A stretch of 64,000 bases of DNA, taken from NCBI GenBank assembly GCA_002917075.1, contig NTMA01000039.1, positions 124,001-188,000 on the forward strand, in the 5' to 3' direction. Each line of letters opens with the position of its first letter. Positions within the stretch are counted from its first letter, which is position 1. The notes under the pieces were generated by a model, which was given only the letters and a program-made list of their open reading frames with translations, did not search any database and was not told where the DNA came from. This DNA is from Hawksworthiomyces lignivorus (taxonomy: Eukaryota; Ascomycota; Sordariomycetes; Ophiostomatales; Ophiostomataceae). Position numbers and translations under genes: made by a program. Below, piece by piece: positions 1 to 13,700 of the stretch.

Positions 1-185
1 TGGGTGGTTGGTTTGACTCTTCAAATGGAGCGGTTTGGGATTGCTTTCGAGCATAGTGCTAGCTTTACTCTCATGATTATTTCTTTCTTGTATTTTTTTT
101 GCGCCTCATAATCCACGCCTATTTCTCTACGAGACGACAATGCATATCTTACATTTATATTTGCGTCCTGACTGCCTTGCCTCTT

Positions 186-1981
186 TCATCTTTTAACATA
201 CAAATGCTCGCCGCGCTGCAATACATGAACGGACATGCCTGTTTCAAGCGTGAGCTCCATGGGTTCCGAACTATCTGCATTTTCAAACACGGGCGTCAAC
301 TGCATCCCCAGACAGCCTTTATGAGGTGCACCTTGATCAATATCCCTGTACTTTCGCAGGGTGAAATCGGGCTCCCTCTTATGGCGCTCGCCTGTGTCTG
401 GGTTGACATTTGGCAATGTACAACTATCATCGTTTAGTGAAGGGCAGGCAATGGCGAGGTAATATATGATAAGGTATTCATACCGCACAGTTCGACAAGA
501 GACATGAAACTTAGCTTCGTCAAGAAGCGACTGTGAAGACTGCGATGGCTTGAATAAAACAGACTTCCATCTACAGCGAGGAAAATCAGCTATCAAGCAG
601 TAGAGTTTTGGTAAGATATCCAAGAGCACTCACGAGTCTTCTTCATACGCGTCGATGCCGTCCACTAGGCAGAATCACTGTCAATTGATTGCTTATCAGG
701 TCTGTGGAGGGGATGGGTTAATTCTCACCAACGATATTGGCACGAAATCGCCGCTCGTCCAGGTCGGGCAGTTGTTTGTCTGTCTGCACCAATGACTCGA
801 GATTGCGCACACTATTGCGGTTCAAGAGATGGACGGGGTACTACTAGTCTGTTAGTTAAATGCCATATAGTAAGAAAAGCAAGAGACAAGGGCTTTCGGA
901 GAGGTTTTCTTACAGCGTCCTGGAACGCCGCCACTGGCTGATAGCCAGCTTCCTCCTTCCGTGGAGCACACCGGAAGACCTCGCGTAGATGAAGCGGATC
1001 AATGCGGAACACGCCCAGCTTATTGCTCACACCAAGATACAGCTGCAAAGAGCGTGGCAGCTCACTAGATAGGTCTATGGCACGTGTAATTTCGCCCCAG
1101 ATACGAACGTTGCCGTACTTTGTGGCCCCCGAGGCCTTCTCGTCATGAGCGGGCGCCGTATCAACGGGCAGCACCACCTCGACCTCTGGTACGGCCCACC
1201 AACCTCGAAGGAGCTTTGCCGCCATCCATGCCCACGTGCCGGCCCAGCCATCTTCCTGCCAAGGGTACCGTATCACAACAAACGATTCTGTCATGGACGA
1301 TGTCCGCTCCGCCAAATCATCGTTGCGCATCCGCGCTTGAGCGCGGCGCGCCTTGGCAAGGTCCGGCCGCCACAGCTCGATTTGTAGCGAGGCCAAGAGG
1401 GGAAACTGGCGTTGGGTGATAAACTCCCAAGTATCTTCGCTGCCCTCTTCGCTATCAAGCTGCGGCTCCTGTTTGTCTGTATCATTAGCCCCGCCTCCAG
1501 CTACAGTCACACCTGCACTCGCCGGAAACGGGGTCTTCAGCTGCGCAAACGTAAACATCCGGTCAAACTCCAGTCCAGTCGGCAGCACACGGCTACGGTC
1601 AACTTGAATGCCTCGGCACGACTTAATTGGGTAAACAAAGAGACTATTGATGCGCGGCGAGCTGGATGCGTCTAGTGACAAGGCCTGAGCCTTTGATGGT
1701 TCGGATGCGATGCTGCTGGACTTGTCACCGTACAGATCCTTCAAAGCGGCTAATTTGCTGTTGCTGCTTCCATTCTTCGTCTCCTTTGTTGTCTTTGCGT
1801 CGCTGAGTCTGTCCCACCCTCTTCCCAGCTTCGAATGCGTCTCATTGAGAAAGTCGCTTGGTCGTGGAGCTACGGGTGGATAGACCAGCAGCATAGGCAC
1901 CACAAAACCAATGACAGTAGCCAACAGGACGATAAAGGTGCCAATATCCCATATCGAGGCCTGGGTTGGAGAGTCGTCCAT
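186..1981 (-). CDS. MOSC-domain protein, mARC-like, membrane anchored
   Basis: Five exons on the minus strand (1981-914, 840-729, 664-634, 570-484, 423-186) give 511 aa. All junctions are GT-AG and the total is in frame. Residues about 14-36 form a hydrophobic N-terminal segment, as expected for a membrane anchor. A MOSC N-terminal beta-barrel domain starts near residue 109 (VYPIKSCRGIQVDRS). The C-terminal MOSC domain runs through RRFRANIVV to CTLPNVNPDTGE and PHKGCLGMQ near the end. Cys434 (in TVRCTLPNV) sits where the molybdenum-ligand cysteine of mARC and sulfurase-C proteins lies, so a molybdenum-cofactor oxidoreductase role is likely by family; the substrate is unknown. ATG at 1981 was chosen because the open frame further upstream has only a TTG. 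A Ser/Lys-rich linker (about 45-105) separates the anchor from the domain. The neighbour on the right is the long gene-free tract. Confidence 0.85.
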
Positions 1982-1987
1982 TGCCAA

Positions 1988-4900
1988 TCCTGTCGTTTCT
2001 TCTACGGTTACTTTGTGGTTTCCGGCTTGGTTTTGCTTGGCTTTTCTTGTGTATATATCCTTTGTCGCTTCTCTTGCCTAACAGGCAGCCATTGTCCAAT
2101 TTTCAATATTCGCACAAAATTGGAGAAGAAAAAGCAGTCCAAGAACCTAAAACATTCGTCGCCGAACGTCGATATCATGAAAGGTAGATGAGATAGATGG
2201 AGCAGCGCTAGACCTCTAGATATACAAACCGAGCTTTCCTACCCCCGTTCCATGTTGGCGTGAAACAAGTCACTGGACCCCTACTCCTTCAATGGCTTGA
2301 TGTTTGAAACGCGGAGCGCTGGTGCAGGCGCTGCTAGCTTGGCGCAATATCACGTGGCGATTGTGGAGGAAATCGCAACAGAAAAAAAAAATTTGGGGAA
2401 CATCAGACGAAGGCCTATGTACAATGACAAATGCAGCATAAAATAACAGCCTGCAATGCTTGCCTACAGCAAAATATTGTGTTCTTGGTAGCTGCCAATT
2501 TATCGGTTTTGGCAATATTTAACGGCGAGCTATATGCTGGTGGCCTACGAAGGAGGGCACAGACACTATTTGTGTCAGTATGGAAGACTCAAGTATTGGG
2601 TGCACCAAAAAGCTACTTTTGTGACATAGTGGCAGACTCTCGTGCGGCTGCAAGCAGCATAAAGCCCCGATAGAATCGGAACGGTAGATTTGGCCTGGTT
2701 CTCGCCTTCGATATGACGGCAGCCGGAACCGATTATGGCGGTGTCGCGATACATATTGCGGCTGGCTATGGTACCGATTCCGCCAACTAGAGCGGCGTCA
2801 ATGTTGAAGAGGATGCCGCCGTGCAGGCTAGCGCATGGCAAGAACGTAAAATTGTTGCGGCCAGCTAATATGCTACATCCTAGCTTTGTCGGCGACCATA
2901 TCGTTGACTTAGAGAGTATGGAGATCCTTGGCAGCGGCGTGAGCGTTGCTACGGAACATGATTACCGGTTGGCTCTTTGATGTTGAATACAGTAAATCCA
3001 CAACCCTTTTAAATGAGTCATAAATGCGCTAGATACCAGGATGGATTCGACGTTGAAAACTTCGGCCTGCTCCCATTCAGCAAGTACATAATCAACCTTG
3101 AAGCTAGATTTAACATTTCAGCCATATTAGCACAACGCTACAAATTCAAAGTTTCGGTGTACATTCCGCTACAGTTGGTGAGCTTACAAGATATTCAGCT
3201 GTGCAGTATTATATTATCTAGGCGGCCAGACTCCAAGGAGCGGTTTTCTTCCTATTCACAGGGGCATGTTAAATTTCTTTCCTGGAAATTATCACCGCCG
3301 CAGCTAGTAATGCAGACATACATTTGATTGTCCTTTTTTTTTCCCAGGTTATGGAGACGTCGGCTGTCCAGCCCTTATTCCCGTTTTCAAACATTGGAAT
3401 ATATCGACACTAATTTATTTCCATGCAAAGTGTATTCATCTAACTTGTCATCGTCACCACACGGGATATTGAGATAATGACGGGCTATGGGGAATCTTCG
3501 TTATTGTCTCTCTATATTAAATTCGCAGCATCACATCCTATATAGCGATTTTATCCTAGAATGGACTGAAATATTATTCAATGCGCAATGCAGTATACGT
3601 GAAAGACGTGTATTAACGCCTGTCGTAGCACAATTGCAGGCGCGATATTTTGCAGTATTTCTCTCTCTTTTTCTATTTTTATTTTTATTCCTTGCATAAC
3701 TCGGCGATTCCCAACCGGAAAAGACCCTAATTGCGGCGTATTCTCTTTAGGGGTGTGCTGTTGTCCCTGCAACACGGTGGAAACGGTGCTCACTCTCTTT
3801 TCGAAGACGAGCAATATTAAGGTGGCTGATGAATACAAGCACGAGATGCTATTGTAATTTTGGGGCAAAAGGGCTGGGCGTCATTCTGCAATCTTGCAAA
3901 GTGATAGTTTTAATCAGCAAATCCCTTCTGCTGTGATACATATACCCGTGGTTGTATTACGTTGTCTACAGGTGGGACTAGATAAGCTAGTGGCCGAATT
4001 GAGAAATAACCTATAGTGCAACATACTGTAGCACGGAACAAAAGCAAAAGATGTGTAGTTATTGCTTAAGACGACCTGGTTTTTGAGAAGCAGAACTTAA
4101 GGAAGCTCAAAAAGCTCTGGATGCCCAAGGTTGTTCCCAGTCCCTCCTCTTGGGTTTTGCTTTTGAGAGCGACACTAAGGCCGGAAATTTTCTGCATCTT
4201 TTATTTGTCTTCTAATTTGCTCATGAAGGTTTTCCAATACATACGAAAGCAGTCTACTTTTCTGGAATATCAAAATAAACATGATGATAGGCTTTACGTT
4301 CTTCTATGTTGATTTTTTGTTTTTTTCTATTGCTTATGTTAGTCGAGCTGCAGCAGGCAAGTTTTTTGACTAGGTAGCCATAAGCAGATTACTACCTTCG
4401 TCTCCACTTTCCAAAAGAACCTACTACATGCTTCGAACTTTAGTCTTATGAGAAAAAAATATATGTGATTACCGTATCCTTCTTATTGCTGCTGTGCAGT
4501 AAATACGGGAAGTACATGACTTTAAAGTGGAGCGTCGATGAGAAACAATAAAAGCTTGTCAATGGTCTGAGATATCACTAAAAATCAGGAACAGAGTCGT
4601 ATTCGGGACGTGTACTTGTATCAAACGCTCTTTTTCCCTGCCTTCATTCTTTCTATGCGTAGAAGCTTTTACGAAGTACTGAGTGAGACTCGCCCTAGAA
4701 CCGGACGCTTTACCGGGCGGTGTACCGGACGCAACCCTCCCCGAGTAGAAATAACCGTTTTGTTTCTAGCCATTAACTGCAAATTGGAGAATGTAACAAA
4801 GGGTATGTAACAGTCGAAAGAACAGCAATTTCATTTTGACCTAGGCCCTGTTCTTAACTATGTCTATTATTATCAGGCTGAAAGAAACGTAATAGGCCAC

Positions 4901-6980
4901 ATGTAATGACAAACGCTCGATTTCCGCTTACAGAACAATATTTCATTTCCGAGGGAAAAGTTATTCTATCTTAAATTAGCTACCCCAATTGCTCTCCTAT
5001 TTTGTTTACTTGCTTCGCTCGTTTCTAGTAAAAGCTCCGTATCTGCACATGTACAACCAGTCTTATAAGACAAATACGGGGCACTCATAAGTGTATGACG
5101 AAACGATGACCGTCCAGCGCCGCTTTGCAACGGTGGTGCCGCCAGCCTTATAGCCTTATATAGTGGCAAATTGCTGTGCTGTTCTGGTGCAATGAATCCA
5201 CCATTTTTTCTTTTTTACAGCAAGATGACTTCCATCTTTCTTCGGCACACTGTTGTCATTATTTTTTCTTTAGAAAATTGGATATGTAGAAGGTTATATC
5301 AACTGCAGAGGCGGCTATAAAAGCACTCGCTGGGATAGACAGCGCTATAATATTTGTATCATTAGCGGGAACAGTGGGCTTCTGTTTTGCCATACGTAAT
5401 AAATAAGTGCGTATGCTTTAAAGTAGTCGTAGGCACTTTCCCTTGATGACAACGTCACATCGGGGTTTGGCAACCTTAATGGCCGTGTTAAGAACCAAGT
5501 CGAATAGAGGAAGACATCCGGAGAACGGTGGAAACAGGTTTAGAAAGATCCGGGCATGGGCCGTATGCCGTATTCGTTAAGCCGAGCAAAGAACACACTC
5601 AGTACTTGTAAGATACCTGCTCTGTTACGTTGTACTACTCTAGTCATTATAACCACGTATTGTAAAATACTAATCGTATGTCGATGACGCTGCAAAGTGC
5701 GAAAGTGGTATTTTAGAATAGGACACGTTGAAAGATCGTATGCCTGGTGTCTAATGACATGCTACTGCCCCTCCAAGTAGCCAGCTCTTTCCGGAGACCC
5801 ACGGGGCGAGCCGCTACAGTGCTTCTAATCTACCTATCTGTAACGCATTTATCCTTGGTCTCTCGAATGCGAAGCAAACGGTCTATTAGGCAGCTGCACT
5901 ACAAGCACCACCAAGAACTCTTCTGATTCTAGCAATTCGCATACGGAAGCCTTGGGGCTTTCACACATGATGGAGCCACCAAAAATGCATTCATTTCCCT
6001 GGCCACGGGTCAGTGATATGTAGATGCTCATGGTTAGCAAATGAGCTGAACGTGAAGTTTTTCTTGCCTTTGAACTGAACAGAAGCGTGAAGGTGTCTCT
6101 CAGTGGCTGTCACACATTGGCAAACAATGGAAAAAAAAACCAGGTTAGCTGTGTAATGCGACAACTCATTTACCTCACAACCACTAGTTTGAAATCTGAA
6201 TATGGCGGCATGCAGTGGCTTGAGGGCGGCGGCGTAATTTGTAGAAGAACACAAGAACACTGCTAGTGGAAAGCTCCAAGAAACTTCAAAAACTAGACTT
6301 GTGGTTTGGACAAAAAAGCAGGTCAATTATTAAATGGGTCATGAGCGGAAATTACCACCTGCCTAAGATGCAAACCACCTAAAAATTCACAGACGTTCTC
6401 AGACAAGCTCCCTTCGTTTGATTGCTATTATTCTCTCGGTTCTTTTTCGAACTTTCCTCTGGCCAGGCTATTATCACTATCACCCGTAATTGCACTTGAT
6501 CGTATCATAGTTTCATCAGAACAGAAGGCATAATAATACCTAGGACGTGATGTAGTCCCCAAAAAGCGAACTGCTCAATAAACCGAGAAAGTTATACAAT
6601 CCATCCCCCATCCTATTTTATTTACTCTTTTTTTTTGGCTTAAATCTTGGCCTGAAAACATTTCAGCGCACTTGTTTGTTGCGGAATATGATAAGTTTGT
6701 TGCTGTAGAATTCTCTTTTGAGAAGTTCTTTCTCATCTGTCCGCGTACTGCATGTCTATTTTTTGAAAACAAATTTCACAAGTAGAATTCTTACAACACT
6801 GCGGCTGACCGTCTGTTGAGACTGTCCGTTGAGATTCACCATGAACTGTGCCCTCATCTGGCCGTCTCTTCTTTATAATCTATATTTGTAACATATATAT
6901 GTTAGGCATTGCCTGCAAAGGCAACGGAACCAACCAAACGAGATAAAGCATCACCAAGGCAACTCTCATTCCTGCCGATC
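1988..6980. other. Intergenic tract, left part, no supportable gene
   Basis: Nothing here has both coding length and a recognisable product. The first 200 bases are the upstream region of the MOSC gene. The rest is moderately AT-rich with frequent stops in all frames; the longest open frames are about 110 codons. A short, locally GC-richer patch at about 2690-2850 looks slightly coding-like on the minus strand but has no full gene around it. No terminal repeats, transposase motifs or tRNA-like folds were noticed. Confidence 0.6.
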
Positions 6981-7792
6981 CGTCTTGAGACGTAGATCGC
7001 CCCGACATGATGTTCATCCCATCTTTTTGTCTTTTCCAACCCTTAATTTACCAACCTTTTTTGCCTTAAACTTCTCCATGTTTATCCTGTGCAGTCCTAT
7101 GCATGTCGTGCCACGGAATTCTCCGTCAACGGGTTCCCTTTTTCAACTTTTTTTTAGTACCAGCTGACAACTTGCCGTCCTCTTATTACACACACCGAGG
7201 ATGCAAGATACATGATATAGTGTGTCACTTTCTGCAGCTAGCCACGTCTACTCCCCCATTGTCCATGTAAGTATTATGATGCTGCCGGAGTCCGTTCCGC
7301 GCTCCGGCGCTCTCTCGCTCGTCATGCCAAGGACTCCGCTTCAATCTCTCTACACCGCATGAGCCTTAACCATCTGAGGATATGCAGCTACACACTTTTT
7401 CCCTTTTTCGATACTCTTTCTCGTTTTTTTTTTTCTTTTTTCTTTTTTTTCTTTGTAGCTTTCTTTACGAAGCACATGTGAGACTGAAATGGAAGTCCCA
7501 ACTGCTAACCCCCCTGTCCTTAATGCTGTCTGTTATAAGCATACAACAACATTCGCATGTAACATGGATAATACTTCCCTGTTTGCCCTGAATCCTTCTG
7601 AACATCACATTCCCTCCCGCCCTGTGCTGTGTTCGTCGTACGGTGCCCACTAAGCCCCTATTCCCCTGTGAAATAAATGCGAGGACTAGCTTGAGCCCAG
7701 GATTGCATTATCGTTGACTATTAGGAGAAGCGCTTCCCGCCAGAACTTGAACGGAAAAGTATCATGGAGACGGCTCTGCTTCCAGTCACTGC

Positions 7793-7811
7793 TTTTTTTT
7801 TTTTTTTTTTT
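7793..7811. repeat. Poly-T run (19 T)
   Basis: A homopolymer in intergenic DNA. Its length may be affected by sequencing error. Confidence 0.9.
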
Positions 7812-8894
7812 GAATCGTTTGTCGCATCTTCTTCTCTCACACATTAGTGTCGCACCTGTGCATGCAATTAGCTATGCTAGCACACCGGATTCTAGGATAA
7901 AGGGCCGAAAAAATTTGACTTCTATCCAGCTGAGTTCGAACGCACACTCATTTCGGCGGGCTACAATAGATGCTGCTCCTTGTCGTAAGCTAGATACATA
8001 GCATACGGTGCACATTTATTGCATTGCTGCGAATGCAAGTATTAAACCTTTCATATTGGCACCAACTACAATTAAAGAGATGTCTGGATGCAACTTACAT
8101 TTCTGGCCAGGGGTCATCAGACCCGCAACAGCAGGCGATTATGTTGAGAGGAGCAGGCACTCGTGAACCAAATAAAATGCGAATCACATCTGACATTCAT
8201 CTTCTCACTGCTGACTTTGTGGAGATACCAATGTAAAGGTAAACAGAGTTAGGTGACTAGGGTGTCTTCCTGCGCCTGCTTCGCCAATCGCGACCCATGC
8301 TTCCGCCAGCTGCCGCCAACGGTATTGGTAAAATGTGAAAAAGGCGCCGATAGCTTGGGTTGGCTTCATCGACGTCGCAATCTAGGGAACGGGTTGCCCT
8401 ACGAGAGAAACGGAACTCCCACGGCGCATAACTGGTTCTGCACACACATCGCCGCACGTCCTTTTCCCCAACCAAGAACCAAGCTCAATATTGCCTGTGA
8501 AAATCTAGTCTCTTTCTATTTTTTTTTGTCGTCGCAGGCGACGGCCTGCCCTTTGCAGACTCCCTGCGTATTCTTATGCATAGTCCAAATCGAGCACCCC
8601 AGCACTGGCCGGCATTTCCACAACCCACGTCCCAGTCACCCCTCTGCGCTCTCCGGTCTGTGCTCATTCTTACTGCTTCTATTCCCCTTCTATTCTTCGC
8701 ACAATGTGCGAGTGGGTGCTTACTCTATCGGCTGTAATGCGGTAAGAAAGAACAGCCACCAACCACAAGTCACCTTTCCGCGCATGAAAGTACGCGCGCC
8801 TTATTTTCAGCCTGCCTACTGCACCAGAACCGGGTCACTCCAGAACCGGGTCTTGGTCAGGTCAGGGTCTCCATGCACACGAGTAGTTATGTAT

Positions 8895-8918
8895 GTGTGT
8901 GTGTGTGTGTGTGTGTGT
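8895..8918. repeat. GT dinucleotide microsatellite
   Basis: About twelve uninterrupted GT units are followed by a short GTC run. It lies in intergenic DNA and is likely length-polymorphic. Confidence 0.9.
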
Positions 8919-9430
8919 GCGTCGTCGTCGTACAGTAGCCTGTCTGATGCAGCCTATAGCAATAATAACATGCAATTTAAAAAGCTGGTACGCAACCCGC
9001 TCCTGCAGAGTCCACTGTGGTCTGGGCGGCTACTCTCTAATCTCCTTGCCTGTTCATTATTTCTTGTCTCTTTCCCATCTTTGTACCCCTTACACTGTGA
9101 TTTTAGTTTTCCTTTTTTTATTTGACAATCTCATCTTGCAGTCTCATTTTCTTCTGGGTCTCCCGGATATGTGTCTGTATGAAGACGACTCCCGTTTCTG
9201 CTGTGCGTGCTTTTCCCTGTACTCCCCTCCACTCCCCTCCACATCCTTTCTATCGAGACCCACACACACATTTTGTGTGATCGGCGAGATGGAGGAAATC
9301 AAAAAGCTGGGAAACAGCACCTAGCTGTTCGCACATGTGTCTTGGGGGAAATTTTGAGCGGGAAGATTTCAACGCATCTCCCAACATGTCATCCTGATCG
9401 ATGTGATGCCAGTCCCCCTCTCCTGTGATT

Positions 9431-12400
9431 AAAAAAAAAAAAGAGTACTAAGCATGATGCATTGTGGCACCTGTCGATATGCCCTCTCAGCTCACTAGTT
9501 GTTTCGACACGTTAGTTGCATCAATGATACTTTCATTTCACTTGTTATCGACAGCTTCTTCTGGGGCAGGTGTGATTCGTGACTTGCGGCACATTTAGAA
9601 CCTGCATGCATGCTTGGAGTCAGAGCCAAGGTAGATTGTATGTTGAATCGTGAACGAATTTGTTAAGAGCATGAGCTTTGAATTCAGTCAAATTTAATTC
9701 TGCCAACATGAACCTACCCTTTCCTTCTGGTGATGCTTCTAGCATTTGAGCTTTTGCCCACAGCAAGTTGACCTAAACGTGTCGACATTGTTGCTGCTAT
9801 CTTTGGTTTCTTTTATTTTCTGATGCAAGATGTGGCATGTCTTTTGGACAGCTTGCTTGGCACGTACCGGAAAGGACGTTCACGTCTATCAGACAGCTGG
9901 TCCCAGAAAATCACTAAGAAAGGATCAACATTACGCAGCTGCTAGTAATCCATGAGGAGCCTCAGTCCAATCTGCATGCTGGGTGGGTAGCGCCTGTTAC
10001 GAGCACTTTTCAATGCTTGTGGGTCTGCGTACTTCACTGCAAGTGTAAACGGATTTTAGCGTTCAGCGCACTATATCCTTCTGCTCCTATTTGCATGTGG
10101 GTTTCTATAAATGAACCACATATTGGCCTGGTTGCTCCAACAAAGGTCGAAGACGTACAGCGATGAAAGATTCTCCATTGTCATGCAGCCCTGTTGCAAA
10201 AGTGATGCGAGTCTGCGTACCTTTTTAGAGCGACGCGCTGAGACATTCGAACATTAGGACTTCGCGAATTTATATGAGGATATATGCGTATATATCAGTT
10301 GAAGGCTACACAACCTCACTTCCCACTGGCGCCAGCTGTAGGTTTGCAATTCTGCAAGGATACAACTCTTTGCGTAGTTATATCAGTGTTACCTGTACGG
10401 CACTTGTTTGCGACGGGGTAATAATAACCTAAGCTAGTTTCTTATTGCCAATACTGTTCCACTAGGTTTTGCTGGTACATAACTTTTCAGAAGCCTGGAT
10501 GCTGTTGTCAGGACAAAGCGGGTAGGAAAGGCACCGTTATAGGTGTACTGTAGGGCGCACATTAACAGCTTTTACTGGTGCTCACTCTTACTTAAAAGAG
10601 AAGTATTTACCGAGTATTATCACTTAATTGCTGTAGGCGGAAAATACCGCAACCACCCACGAAGGCACAAAAACGAGTCTACACCGTCTGAACTTACCCT
10701 AGTCCCTGTTCTTATTTTAATTCTTGGGTATATGACATCAACCAGACCCTTCCCTGCAACTTATCCCTTGTCTCGAAGGCTTCTTTTCCCGTTTCTTGTC
10801 TTGCTTCGACTCTATTACCGGCTCATTGGTCCGCAATCTGACCCATAAAAAATAAAATAAAAAAGCTTTAAGATGCATTTTTCTGGGGCTTTGGAATCCA
10901 CTGCGGACTAGCGTGGATGTGCGCCCAGGTCGCCGTTCAGTTTGGCAACCTGCTACGGAGTATGGAGTACGGAGCTATTTCTTTGTGTAATATTAAGCAT
11001 ACGCGTATGAAATGAGTTTGGCTTGACTGTGCAGTAAGACGTGATTAGCTACTGAATAAACTGGAGATATAGCTGTACGGAATTTAGGATGTTTACAGGA
11101 GTACGAGCAGGAATACCAGAAAGAGAAAACAAATATTTGGATTACCATCACATGGAAGAATGCCGAGGTCCCGGAGGCTTCACTTGGAATTCCATCGTTT
11201 CAACCCTACGAATACGTGTATACGACGTACAAACAATCTGCATTAGCGATGCGTACCTGAACGGAACTCTCCTGGGGCCGGCCCTCTCTTAGCTTTTCCT
11301 TGTTTGTAGTCTCGAACAATTTTCAAAGTAAGCCACAGTAACTTCCGTGCCACAATGCGGGCACCACACGAAGTGCTTCATGCAGTAAGTTCCACCGGGT
11401 TTTTTTTGGTGCTCTCCAATTCAAAACAAGGAAGCCAAAGCTCCACCTTTGCACTTCTTTCCGAGACCAGCTCAACAGTCGGAAAGCCTTACTCTCATCT
11501 GGTTCTCTTCTTGGTCGCTGCTCTCTGCTCTCCCGTGTTGTGCCAGGTTAGACCGTCGTCTGCTAGTTCATTTCGGATAGTGAGATATCTTACCCAATAT
11601 TCTGCTCTCCGTGTGTCGGGGTCTTCTCTGTGGAATGGTGTGGTAGAACTAGCAATAACTAGGTGGTCCACTTCATGTATGTACTGTCAGAAAGGGACTT
11701 CTAAGGTTGGCTATGGTAATATATGTACTTATGTACTATGGAGAACGAAGAAGAGATGGCGGACACAAAAGTGGTCCTTATATTCAATTGTTTTTCTCGA
11801 GATATACGTTATGTGTGTACGGAGTACCACGTCCAGTCTATCCAGCCTAGGAGATCCCGACATTATCCAAAAACAGCTAGCACTTGGATAGATGCCACCG
11901 CACACACTGCGATGGATGCAGTAGTTTTGTGTCAACAAAACCGCTAGAGAAACTTGCCGCTGGCGCTGCTCTCTTTCCACCATTTCCCTCTTTGCTCCAA
12001 GATCCTAGTTTACGGGGGCCTATCGCGCATGAACTGCACAGAATATCTTTGAGTGCCTATGTTGGCTTCTAGCAGGGAATACCTGTTTGTGGACTCAGAA
12101 AGAGATGGTTATGCCCGTCTCCTTTGTTTCTACCACTGCAGAATTTATCTTTTTAAGCTGTCGAGTTCCCCATTTGTCTCAGCCTGCGAGTCATTTGCTT
12201 CTTTTCGATGCACTTGTATAATGCACGGAAAATCAGTCCTAGCGCTGCCTACTATGCCTCAAACAATTGCTCTTTCGTGATAGGTTCGCAGTACGAAGCT
12301 TACAGTAGGAGAATCTTTTGAACTAAAGCTAAATGTCATCGAAGGAAGTCCAATCCACGGGACTGGCGCCGCCGCCCCTGTGGTTCCAACAACTATCCAG

Positions 12401-13700
12401 GTAAGGGTTGAGGTGCAGGGGTGCTAGCCAGATATGTACTCGAAGCACGCAGCAGTCTTCAGGAGAGTGGATTGACATCCGTCGTTACATATGGAGCATA
12501 CGAGCAAAAATGACGCCTAGTCCCAGAGCCTATGTGTACACACACGGTACAAGTATCGCCATATACTCGAAGGAATACGCACATGTAATTACATACATAT
12601 CCATATGTGGGAATACATAATGCGCATTGGACGCTATTGAACGGAATTTGCCATGATTGCCCCCTTGTCCCCAAAGTAATTGATGCAAATCTGTTTCGTG
12701 CAAAAAAACTGTCTTGCTTTTGGTGGAGCAAACTGAGCTTATTAGAATAGTATCTCTTTCTCTAGTATTCCTCCGGTCTTCCTAAACCCTTTCTTAACTT
12801 TGCAAATATATACACACTCAACTGATGACAGGCCTTTTGTTTTTATTTTTATTATTTTTATTATTTTTTGCTGCAATTTTCCTCATTACCCTACTTCAAC
12901 AGCCTTTTTGTTAGTACTTCCAAGGATAATTTGCTCTCTGCTAAGTCTGCGTTGAGGTTGCCAAGCCCGACCCGTCCTTGTGCTTGCTCACATCCCCTTG
13001 AGACTAGTATTATGGTGATCATATTTACAACATTGACTGAGACCGGTCTTGTCTCCCTTCGAGTGGCCCTTTCCGCAGCTTTCCTGTCGTGGATTCCGAT
13101 TCATTTCTTTTTTCCCTTTTGCGACTCTTGCTGCATTATTCTCCAATATTTTTGATGTTGCAACGTAACTGTGTGATCCGACCTCAATCTTTTTGGTATC
13201 TGAGTAAGAAAAGGCCCTATCGCCTTGTCTTTTTCCTATTCTTCCGTTCCTGTTCCTCTCAAGGTTTAATTCTCCGCTGCTTACGACGTAGACTAGGTCG
13301 TGCTATTTCATACTCCGAAGTATTGCACAAACTATACATAAGTGTCTCATCTCGTAGAGTATTGTGGGTGTGTTGAATCTGGTTTATAAGGTGCATCTCT
13401 CGCTGCCCAAACGCTGTTTTGTCTCAGCATTGGATCTTTTTTGGACAAGTAGTTAGCTTCCGCAGTCCCTAGGCGTAGATATATTTCTCTTCTAATTTGG
13501 TAGATTTCTACGCACTGAAGCCCGTCTTTTACAAGTATATCTGCTGGCGATGTAGAGTAGGCTCGGTACATTTTACATTGCTCTATAAATCATCAACAAG
13601 TCGTTTTTCTTGGACATGTATCCGCGCCAGGACGAGGGTCCCGCAAGAACGGGGGAGATGAACCAATACGTATTCTGCTATTGACTCGCTGCCTTAGACG
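9431..13700. other. Intergenic tract, middle part, no supportable gene
   Basis: AT-leaning sequence with stops in every frame. The longest frame is 178 codons at 11355-11891 on the plus strand; its composition is not coding-like and no motif was recognised. Copies of the dispersed TACGGAGTA motif occur at 10954-10962 (with a variant abutting it) and 11818-11827. No repeat boundaries or mobile-element proteins were seen. Confidence 0.55.

Larger units (their letters stand above)
6981..9430. other. Pyrimidine-rich intergenic tract with microsatellites
   Basis: The plus strand is rich in C and T runs (for example around 7395-7460, 8510-8700 and 9050-9260), the composition often seen upstream of fungal plus-strand transcription starts. 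It includes a T19 run at 7793-7811 and a GT repeat at about 8895-8918. A 290-codon open frame at 8253-9125 runs through the GT repeat (Val-Cys repeats) and is not believed to be a gene. An unannotated transcript could start here, but the sequence alone does not show it. Confidence 0.5.

Noticed and set aside
8253..9125. 290-codon plus-strand open frame
   Set aside because: It passes through a GT microsatellite (Val-Cys repeats) and CT-rich DNA with no domain. The length is explained by low stop density in pyrimidine-rich sequence.
11355..11891. 178-codon plus-strand open frame with a hydrophobic stretch
   Set aside because: It looks briefly like a secreted protein, but the composition changes along it, there is no motif, and the flanks are AT-rich non-coding DNA.
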